64,000 bases of DNA from Parastagonospora avenae f. sp. tritici 18332-5 (lineage: Eukaryota; Ascomycota; Dothideomycetes; Pleosporales; Phaeosphaeriaceae): positions 1 through 64,000 of the forward strand of contig JAFJTR010000109.1 in assembly GCA_022559985.1 (NCBI GenBank), written 5' to 3'. Below, one piece after another: positions 56,350 through 64,000 of this stretch (its first letter is position 1; each line of letters begins with the position of its first letter). The translations under genes were made by a program, and so were the position numbers. The notes beneath the pieces are model-generated. The model was not told where the DNA came from. It was given only the letters and a program-made list of their open reading frames with translations, and did not search any database.

Positions 56350-57820
56350 ATGGCGTGGGAAGAACCTCGTAAGACTGGTATGCAATACCGCCGACTTGGC
56401 AACTCAGGACTGCACGTTTCCGTCCTGGGTCTCGGAGGATGGCTCACGTAGGTATTAGAATAGAGACAGAAAATTACGTGCTAACGGCAAGTCAGATTTG
56501 GTGGTCATGTCGAGAATGGTAGACGCTTTTTGTAACTCAGCTACGCCTGCAGTAATTAATGTGTGTTAGAACTCACTTTCTCATGCATGAGACAAGCCTA
56601 TGACTGCGGTATAAACTTTTTCGACACAGCTGAGAGGTACGACACATGCGATCGCCTATTATATCACATCTCGAAACTAACATTTTTCAGTTATGCTGCC
56701 GGTCAATCGGAGATTGTCATGGGACAAGCTATCAAGAAGTTCGGCTGGAAACGCAACGATCTTGTGATTAGCACCAAGCTCAACTGGGGTCAGTGAGCAT
56801 TCATATGACCTGAAATCTACTTACTAATGATCAATCTAGGTGGAGCAAATGGCGAGGTCCTTGTTAACAATCATGGCCTGTCGCGAAAACACATCATTGA
56901 GGGCCTTCGCGCCTCACTGGATCGTTTGGATCTTGAATACGTTGACATAGTGGTAAGCAGTGATTACGAATGATCTTCTCAATAACAGGTTGCTAACATC
57001 TATTTAGTAAGTTGATCCTTAATCCGTTGTACAAAATTCGACAAGTACCGCCCCTGGTATAACCTTGCATGATTTATTTTTTGATAGCACACCTACTGAC
57101 TATTGCTTTCTAAAGCTATGCACATAGGCCGGACCGGCTTACTGGCATGGAAGAGACGGTTCGTGCTTTTAATCATGTCATTGAGCAAAAGGGTTGGGCC
57201 ATGTACTGGGGCACGAGTGAGTGGAGCGCCGATGAGATTGCGGAGGCGTGCGGGATCGCAAAACAGCTCGGCCTCATCGCTCCAGTAGTGGAGCAGCCGA
57301 TGTACAACTTGATTACAAGGCAGAAAGTCGAGCGTGAGTTCCAGCGCCTGTACGCCAGGTTCGGTATCGGCCTCACCACTTTTTCACCCTTGAACTTCGG
57401 ACTGCTCAGTGGAAAGTACAACAACAGTCCCGATGCCCCACCGGCTGGATCAAGATTCGCGGAAGGCAACGACAAGTTCGTTAACAGTATGCGGGATTCG
57501 TACGGAAACGATAGCTGGAAGGGAATGATTGAGAAGGCGACCAAGCTCGCAGTATGTACCACGCGACCACAACAAACCAGTAAACTAATATTGGACAGCC
57601 TATCGCAAAGAGGTTGGGCATTACCCAATCTCAGCTATCGCTGGCATGGTGTCTCAAGAACCCGCATGTTTCTGCTGTCATCACAGGAGCATCGCGGCCC
57701 GAGCAAGTTGTAGAGAACTGCGCCGCTCTGAAGGCATTGGACAAGATAACGCCCGAAATAATGGCTGAGATCGACGAAATCGTAGGAAAGATACAATTGG
57801 ACCCAACGAGGCAGGATTAG
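56350..57820 (+). CDS. Aldo-keto reductase, Kv-beta-like subfamily (cluster gene)
   Basis: There are seven exons: 56350-56447, 56496-56518 (23-bp microexon), 56570-56636, 56691-56788, 56840-56951, 57116-57551 and 57599-57820. The fifth intervening sequence (56952-57115) has to be spliced as a twin intron to keep the frame. The product of about 352 residues has YRRLGNSGLHVSVLGLGGWL at the N-terminus and FFDTAES/YAAG with the catalytic Asp and Tyr. VISTKLNWGG carries the Lys, VDIVYAHRPD the His, and GTSEWSADEIAEA, FSPLNFGLLSGKY and ITGASRPEQVVEN form the NADPH site. The family includes voltage-gated potassium channel beta subunits and fungal reductases. It probably reduces an aldehyde or ketone intermediate in the pathway. 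Confidence 0.9.
56952..57115 (+). other. Twin intron (stwintron, [D1,2] type) in the aldo-keto reductase
   Basis: A single GT-AG intron from 56953 to 57115 leaves the reading frame off by one base. If an internal intron 56953-57007 (GTAAGC, branch TGCTAAC, acceptor ATTTAG) is removed first, the G at 56952 joins TAAGTT at 57008. That creates a perfect donor for an external intron ending CTAAAG at 57115. Exon 5 then ends in GT and joins C to give Val-Tyr, restoring VDIVYAHRPD. The total of 164 bp is about three times the usual intron length here. Confidence 0.8.
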
Positions 57821-58090
57821 AATGTCGTGCCATAAACGCGTTCCGAAGAAGCTCCATCTGTAGAGCTGTATCTACCCGCTATATCAATCGGAGCTTTAGG
57901 TCTGAGAGCGAAACGAGACTGTTCAGATCACACACAAATGATAGCAACTGCTTGTAGGATGCACCAGTGACACGCACCGAGGCATAGATAAAGCAGGCCC
58001 GACAAATCGCCTCATACATGGAAACAACCACAACTGAAACATAATACTAAGGCGGCGTAGCGAAAACGTTACGCATCAATTCCCACAACT

Positions 58091-59764
58091 TCAACTGAAT
58101 CCTGTACGCTCGCGAAACTGCTTAATCCACTCGGGATTATCTGCCACCGTTTGATTCCACGCGTCGTCGGCATCCTGATACAGCAACCTTCTCGACTCCC
58201 GCTGGAACATTTCATCCGTGGGCATAATTCCCAGCATCATCTGCTGTCGCGCAAACCGCGCAAGATGCCGAGTTAGAGTATCTGCGAACAAGCGTGTCTC
58301 GACGACGTTCTCGAACAACAAATTGCCGTTCGCTGTCACGAATTCCGCAGGCTGCTCATCCGCGATCGGTGACAGAGCAGGTTCAATGTTATGTTCTTGG
58401 GTCGCAGAAATCAATGATTCCAACTCCATTTGCGAAATGACTTGTTTCGTGTGATCGATTGACTCGTGATTGGTCGCGGAGAAGGGGACGAGTGTTACTG
58501 CTTGAGCTGCGATGAGATATGGCGGGAATGCATTTGACACACGTGCGTCGATCTCAGGATCAAGTTCGTGTTCGCCTTTCCAGTCCCACATGGTCTTTCC
58601 ACTGCGAAAGTGCGCGGCGAGATGGTCCGTCCGCTCTTCCCAGCTGCTTAGTCGTGCATCGCAGAAGCCACAGCGACTCGTAACTGGAGCAGAGTGGACT
58701 TTCCAGTCGTCAATGAGAGGGAGCGTCTTCAGTCCATGGACGAGACGGAGATGCTGCACGAGATGGTCTTTTCTTCTGAATGTGCGAGGCGTAGTATGCC
58801 CACCCTGGCATGCGCTGTAATTATGGCTCTCGAGATGGTTTTGCGTTGGATCGAGGGCGCTGCAGTAGGCGCAATGCACTCGTCCCGTTAGGGGAAGTAC
58901 AACCGAACCTCCATGTGGGGTGCAGATCCACTCCTCCATGTTTAGATGGAGCGACTTTTCATGTCGCGCCCAGTCATACTTGTGCTTGAATGTATCGCAG
59001 CAAAATGTGCACTTGAAGATGCGATCTGCTGCATCTTTTGGTTTGGACTTGGACTTTGGTGCTGCGCGGGGCTTGTTGGCGCGTCGACGGCGCGATTGAG
59101 AAGTGCCGGACTGGTTCGAATGCACAGAATTGTCGCTGACGCCGCTGTCAAGACTTGTCGATGACGACGGCCCTCGATAATTTTTGGAGGCGTCGGTTTT
59201 GAATGCATCGAAGCTCGAGTTGCGACTCCCACGTACGCTTTCGCTGAAGGGTTGCTGTTCCATGGCGTCGTAGATTGCGGACAGAGATGCAGCTTCTTCC
59301 TCGGGTGGCGAATTCTGCCATCGCTCTATGGCTAGCGGTTGCGTTGGAGAACCACATTGAGCTGGAGTAGGAATCGCGATAGGTCTGCTTCGACCTCCAG
59401 ATCTGCGAAGCACGTACTTGCTACGGCGACGTGGTAGCCTGCGTTGCGGTGGTGGGGTCTGACGAGAGTTTTGAATCAGCTGATCGAAGGCAGAAGAATC
59501 GAGCGCGTCAATATAACCGGCATTGGCCGTAAGCTCTGCTGGTTCTATATAATTTACTGGCAGGTCGTCGAAAAGTGACAAGGTGTTGAGGTCGTCGGCC
59601 GTGCCAGGGGTTGCGTAGCTCGCGTTGTCAAAAGCCGATTGGAAGTCAAAGGCACTCATGTTAGGATGCCAAAGATCCTCGAAAATGTCTGGCGTACCAG
59701 TGCCGAAAGTCCATTCTGGGGTTTCTTGTTGTTGTTGTTGTTGTCGTTGTTGTTGTGCGTCCAT
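58091..59764 (-). CDS. C2H2 zinc-finger protein, candidate cluster regulator
   Basis: One exon of 557 residues from the ATG at 59764. The open frame continues upstream, but that part has no ATG near its beginning and the leader lacks features; an in-frame ATG about 66 bp upstream is an alternative. The N-terminus is poly-Gln (MDAQQQRQQQQQQ), then acidic and Ser/Pro-rich, with basic runs (RRLPRRRSKYVLRR, SQSRRRRANKPR) that may be nuclear signals. C2H2-like fingers: FKCTFCCDTFKHKYDWARHE with a following H, RRKDHLVQHLRLVH (with the upstream Cys in NYSACQGGH), and CGFCDARLSSWEERTDHLAAH. The long C-terminal helical region resembles fungal C2H2 regulators. Placed at the end of the cluster, it is a candidate pathway activator. 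DNA site unknown. Confidence 0.88.
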   Translation of the reverse strand: MDAQQQRQQQQQQETPEWTFGTGTPDIFEDLWHPNMSAFDFQSAFDNASYATPGTADDLNTLSLFDDLPVNYIEPAELTANAGYIDALDSSAFDQLIQNSRQTPPPQRRLPRRRSKYVLRRSGGRSRPIAIPTPAQCGSPTQPLAIERWQNSPPEEEAASLSAIYDAMEQQPFSESVRGSRNSSFDAFKTDASKNYRGPSSSTSLDSGVSDNSVHSNQSGTSQSRRRRANKPRAAPKSKSKPKDAADRIFKCTFCCDTFKHKYDWARHEKSLHLNMEEWICTPHGGSVVLPLTGRVHCAYCSALDPTQNHLESHNYSACQGGHTTPRTFRRKDHLVQHLRLVHGLKTLPLIDDWKVHSAPVTSRCGFCDARLSSWEERTDHLAAHFRSGKTMWDWKGEHELDPEIDARVSNAFPPYLIAAQAVTLVPFSATNHESIDHTKQVISQMELESLISATQEHNIEPALSPIADEQPAEFVTANGNLLFENVVETRLFADTLTRHLARFARQQMMLGIMPTDEMFQRESRRLLYQDADDAWNQTVADNPEWIKQFRERTGFS

Positions 59765-60502
59765 GCTGGCACACGACCTTATGGAATGACGTTGTATGGT
59801 GTAAGAAACAAATGGAGTCGTACTCATACAAAACTCGTACGTGAAGTCGAAGCCCGAAATCGGAGCTATTGTACACCGATATTTAGAAAGCTTCTCCGAA
59901 ATGTCCAGCGCCGAGGTGAGCACGTCTAGGCCCTCTGCTCCGTGCTATGATGCAAGCAGAAGCGCCTTGAAGTTCGTAGGGCGCGTGGTCCAGAAACGGT
60001 TTAGCCGGCTCCTAAGCATCAAGCGATTTGTACAGCCTTTGACAATAGATTCATGCATTGAAACAGTGCATATCAGAAGAGGAGTTGTTCAACGCAAATG
60101 TCCTGCCGTCTACAGTGCTGCCAGCGGAAACAAATTGCCCACTGCGAACTCCATCTATCCGCATTGAAAGCTGCCCTACTGCACTGCAGAATACTCTCGC
60201 AGCGTCCTATTCACGGTACATAACACAGCAGAGGCCTGATACTACGAACCCAGCAGCCTGCCGCCTAAATCTTAGCGTCTTTGCTTGCACAGGAATTGCG
60301 ATGTAAATGCCCGATGTATGTGTCTCATGGAAAGGTAGTTCGGGAACCTTGACCAAAGAATCCAGTGCGGGCCTTGACCGGAATGCGTATGGCTATATGG
60401 GCAAGACCATCTTTGGACCTGCATTCTGTGTTTTTGTATGGAGCTTTTTCATGCCCCACAGCTTTCGTGTCACGTGTTGTCTGATGCATGATTAAGCAGT
60501 CA
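59765..60502. other. Intergenic stretch
   Basis: Promoter of the C2H2 gene, then nothing recognised up to the histidine kinase relic. Confidence 0.45.
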
Positions 60503-63427
60503 TTACTGCTTTCCTTCTTCCTTATTCGACACCCTGGGTACTAGACTTGTTATTTTGGGCCACAATTCTGGAATGCGAAAAGGTTTCGTTATCGCATCAT
60601 CCATGCCTGCTGCAATGGCTTCTCGTATCTGCTCGACGCGTGCATTCGCACTCACCGCCAGAATAGGTAGCCTGAACTTCGGGCTCTGCATTGAAGCCAA
60701 CCTTTCTGTTCGATAGCCCTGAGGTTCCTGCTCCTATGAGCATGTACTTGGCTATCTAGCCTATTTGGGCTTAGCCTGTTTCCACCTCCATATGCTCCTA
60801 CTCTGTACCGTAGCAAACACAATACAACAACTCATACAGTCCATCACTTTCATTGGCGGATACTGTCTTGTGTTGCCCTAAAGTGGAAGCGGGAAGTCCT
60901 AGCAGGCCTTGGTCTTCGTAGTCTCGTATGTGACGCGCGCAGGTTAAACCATCCATTATCGGCATCCCGATATCAAGGAGTATGATGTCTAGTTCTGGCT
61001 TTGGTTGGCAGTGCTCCGTGGACTCGATCTCATCTTTGTTATTATCTGGGTCGCGCCAGAACATGCTGCGCTTCAACCAATCAAGCGCTTCCTGCCCGTT
61101 TCCTGCGACATGGACTGTCCATCCGCACTTGTCCAGCTGTTTTCTCAGAACTCTTTGGTTCACGAGGTTATCCTCCACAATGAGGACGTTGGGCTTGATC
61201 GAGTTCATGGCCAGTTGGTAATCACGCGTGCGATCAACGAGCGACGTTTCATGAGATGTACGACCAACAACATGATCCGCGGGTGCCTCGGCCAGCCTTG
61301 TACTCACAAAGAAGGCGAATGTAGATGTCAGATCTAAAGAGGTTCTTGAAAAATGTTGATGATTGAAGTGATTGACTGTCTTCTGTCTTGTCTGATCTAT
61401 GAACAGGTGGCTTTTATCCCCCGCCCTTGTGCGACCAGCCGCGCGGTCCATTCCATGCAGTTCCATTCCAGCTGAGCCTGTGATGCGGCCAGCCTTGCTC
61501 ATATCTGACAGTAGAACAGACTTCCGCCTGGGAGACTACGCCGATTGCTCCACCTTGCAGTGTTGCGAGTGACTTCGAAATGAACAAGCCGAGCCCGGAG
61601 CCTCCGTACTTTACGTGAGTGCGTGGCGTTGCCTGTGCAAACCTTGAAAACAAGTTCTTTTGCTCATCCTGAGTCATACCACAGCCAGTATCGATGACCT
61701 TGATCCAGATGTGACACATCCTTCCTGTGCCCCAATCTGCCTGGTTCAAGATGTCTGGGCCTTTTGATGTCACGCTAGTGAATGATATCGAGTGCTGGGT
61801 GGCAGAAGGGCGCTCCCACGAAGCGCCGAGCTTGACCGTAATATTTCGAATCGGTCGTTCTTTCGTGAACTTGATGGCGTTTGTCCATTTGCTGGCACTC
61901 GACCACGAACATTTTGATAGCATCTGCCACTACCACAGTAGGCTGAATGCGGACCGGTGTGATGATGATAAGGTCTGAATCCAGCTTAGAAAGTGTAAGA
62001 ACATCGTCGATAACCCTCTCATGGTGCATGGTGCATGATACAATAGTTTGAAGTACGTCAAGACATGAGTTCATCTCTTCGTGGAAGTCAGTCGAAATGG
62101 ATTTGTTGGGGGAGGCGTTCGAGGGCTTGATGAGTAGTTGCAGCAGCCCAGAAATGACCAGTTCAGCGCATTTAATGACCGCGGAGAGCGGATTGCGAAG
62201 CTCATGGGAAGTCATGTCAATGAAGTTTTCGTGTTGGCGTTTCGCTTCCAGTGCTTCTTGTACGCGACGGTGCTGCAGTCTTGTGAATTTCATCTCTGAA
62301 ACCCTTGCCTGTTCAAGTGCCTCGACCCGAGCTTGTGTCGCCTCTTGCGTCTTCTTCTGAGCGGCAATGTCGATAGTATTGCCAGCAATACTTATAAGCA
62401 CGTTGTCTTCATCAAATATGGGAACGCAGGCCGACAGCACATTTAGAAGTCAGCTAGATGTCTCACAAACAATTTCGAATGTTGAGAGCTACATACCCGT
62501 TGCGCAAGATCGTTGCTTTCAGCATGGGACTTCCACCTCATCTCGAAGGTCACCGGAGTACCCTGAGCCAGCTTATTCCACATACTCATGACCAAGGATT
62601 GATCATCTGGATGTACAAGATCCATAAACGAGAATTGAATATGAGCAGGAAGATCTCTCGGATGTGAACTTGGCCGTGTTAGTCAGGTGTAGTGAGTGAT
62701 CACATGGCCATGCTTACCTCAACTTGTACCAAGCCTCGTTTGCATGTAGAAGTTTGCCTTCAGTGTTGTACTCGAAGACACCGACATCACTCATCTCCAT
62801 CGTTGCCTGGATTCCTTCCCAGCGTGCAATTCGATTTATGCGTGGTATTGAATGAGATATCAATCGTCTTCTTGAGTCCATCCCTATTGCAAATCCTTCT
62901 TTTGCCGTCGTGTAGACGTGACTTTGATCAGTGAATGACATGTCGGGAGATCCAGGTCCTATGGTGACGGCATCATTCTCATCTGATGTTCTTTCTCCGG
63001 AGATGACCTTCAGCCCGCTACTTTCTTTCGCTACTTTGGCGGACCATGTCCATCCTGCAAAGTCGTGTTGCGTTTCGCCATGACCACGCAGCGATTGTGC
63101 CCAAGAATGAAAAAGCAGGGCTTCTTTCCCCTTGTGCAGAACAGTACTTCGCAGTTCACTAGTCCGAAAAGACTCGTTGGCGTAGAGTATGTCAAATTTG
63201 AGAGCTGTTGAGCCGATCTTGATGACAAACTTTGGTGCGAGGTGTAGCTCTAGGGCCTCGAGGTCGAATGCAGCATGTCCTCCAATGTCTGCACATTTTC
63301 TCATGGCGTCCACTTTTGAATGGTGTACATGCGCTATCGCTATCTGGCGCTTGAAGTTTGCGATCTCGCCAGGCACACTCAGTCCGCCGAGTGAGCGGAT
63401 GTTTGTACATGATGTACCGGATCTAGG
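60503..63427 (-). pseudogene. Decayed hybrid histidine kinase
   Basis: Recognisable parts in order: an N-terminal region (ANFKRQIAIAHVHHSKVDAM) without a start codon after the stop at 63428; a PAS domain (SDVGVFEYNTEGKLLHANEA, MDLVHPDDQS); the H-box FIDMTSHELRNPLSA at about 62200; ATPase N/G boxes (TNAIKFTKE, VIDTGCGMT, GGSGLGLFISKSLATLQGG); and a receiver domain (NVLIVEDNLVNQRVL, ILLDIGMPIMDGL, PILAVS, ITKPF). Lesions: no usable acceptor AG before 62440, a frameshifting deletion of the segment before TNAIKF near 61905, a MITE inserted at 61326-61510, and about 150 bp of unrelated sequence with a stop between the phospho-Asp and the Lys of the receiver near 60700-60880. It should not yield a working kinase. 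Confidence 0.85.
61326..61510. mobile_element. 185-bp MITE-like insertion
   Basis: The insert begins TGTCAGATCT and ends ATATCTGACA, so TGTCAGAT forms 8-bp perfect TIRs. It is flanked by direct GTAGA repeats (61321-61325 and 61511-61515). Removing the insert and one GTAGA restores the kinase frame through STFAFFVSTRLAEAP, which proves it entered a coding sequence. No coding capacity of its own. The TIR and 5-bp duplication do not let me name a superfamily. Confidence 0.85.
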
Positions 63428-64000
63428 CTACGCCGGACCCTGACTCGGCACACTCCGAACGCGACCGCCTGTGGATCAGTGGCTTCTCTTCAAGCTCTTG
63501 ATTGGGCAAGCGGTCAAACTTTCATCGTGCTACTACGATGGCAGCGTTGATGGTGCTGCAATAGCTCTAGGTAGTGACCAGTGCGCCAACTTTGCGCGTC
63601 ATCGCCATGAGCATCTTCGGAGGAGGGTCATTCATTCAGAATCGAATATATGCCAGCCGTTGCTTCTCGTCATTCAATCAGTGTGGAGCGTACCTCTGCG
63701 TCGTTTGGCTGCAAACATCAATTCTTCTGGACAAATTCGTTGGATCTGAGTCCAATGACATCATGAGGGGATCGATTTACGGACGTCAAGCGTGACCAGC
63801 TGTCAATGCTCTTGCTCAAGCAGGTTGACTCCTGTTTCAGCATGTATCACTAGGGTCCAAAATCGGTTATGCAAATATGCATTTCTTCAGCGACTCTGAG
63901 ATTCTTGCGTCGCGTCAATTCTACGTTATTGGATTAGTACTCGTACACACGTGAACTGTATTAGGACAGCTTTCAAACCTTTATAGTAGCGGAGATTCTT
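63428..64000. other. Right edge, no gene recognised
   Basis: The missing N-terminal part of the kinase would be expected here but no matching frame is seen. Short overlapping frames at 63471-63795 have no domain. Confidence 0.4.

Noticed and set aside
61326..61510. The kinase insertion considered as an intron
   Set aside because: No GT donor/AG acceptor pair removes it in phase, while TIRs and a flanking 5-bp direct repeat explain it fully as a transposon.
63471..63795. Plus-strand frames at the right edge
   Set aside because: Short, overlapping, no domain or signal peptide.

Overview
The window comes from a filamentous ascomycete (Pezizomycotina; Dothideomycetes is my best guess). Genes are split by many introns of about 45-65 bp with GT...CTRAY...AG signals. 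The set of families also fits: GH3 beta-glucosidase, Dal5-type and sugar MFS carriers, a HET-domain gene, small secreted proteins, fungal hybrid histidine kinases, pogo/Fot1 and hAT transposons. The species call is inference. Exon boundaries were read from splice signals and checked for reading phase and family continuity. No rRNA, tRNA or CRISPR was recognised.

Layout. 1-3.98 kb: two dead pogo/Fot1-type transposons side by side, the second complete with 53-bp terminal inverted repeats (TIRs) and a TA target duplication. 5.2-27 kb: ordinary genome with long gene-poor gaps, holding two small secreted NTF2/SnoaL-like proteins, a sugar transporter, a single-pass membrane protein, a Dal5-type carrier, a GH3 beta-glucosidase, an uncharacterised protein, a small secreted Cys protein, a CUZ1-like AN1 zinc-finger protein and a DUF3632-like protein. 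27.8-30.1 kb: a dead hAT element. 31-36 kb: tRNA pseudouridine-55 synthase (PUS4), then a divergent MFS carrier / flavin monooxygenase pair. 36.3-39.4 kb: a broken HET-domain gene and a Cys-rich secreted protein.

40.1-59.8 kb looks like a biosynthetic gene cluster with no polyketide synthase, NRPS, terpene cyclase or prenyltransferase. In order it holds a short-chain reductase, an Fe(II)/2-oxoglutarate oxygenase, an O-methyltransferase, a salicylate-hydroxylase-type FAD monooxygenase, a DAHP-synthase homologue, a nine-exon laccase, a TauD-type dioxygenase, a Dal5-type MFS carrier, an aldo-keto reductase and a C2H2 regulator. The enzyme set suggests hydroxylation, O-methylation and oxidative coupling of an aromatic or shikimate-type precursor. 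The most striking member is the DAHP-synthase homologue at 47.7-48.95 kb. Its frame is intact over four exons, but it lacks several residues that bind metal and phosphoenolpyruvate in classical enzymes. It is therefore either a pseudoenzyme or an enzyme with a new reaction, and it shares a 538-bp divergent promoter with the laccase.

Other notable structure: an intron in the aldo-keto reductase that only makes sense as a nested twin intron (stwintron); a 185-bp MITE-like insertion with a 5-bp target duplication inside a decayed hybrid histidine kinase gene next to the cluster; and premature stops in all three transposons and the HET gene that can each be explained by C-to-T (or G-to-A) change, as expected from repeat-induced point mutation (RIP).
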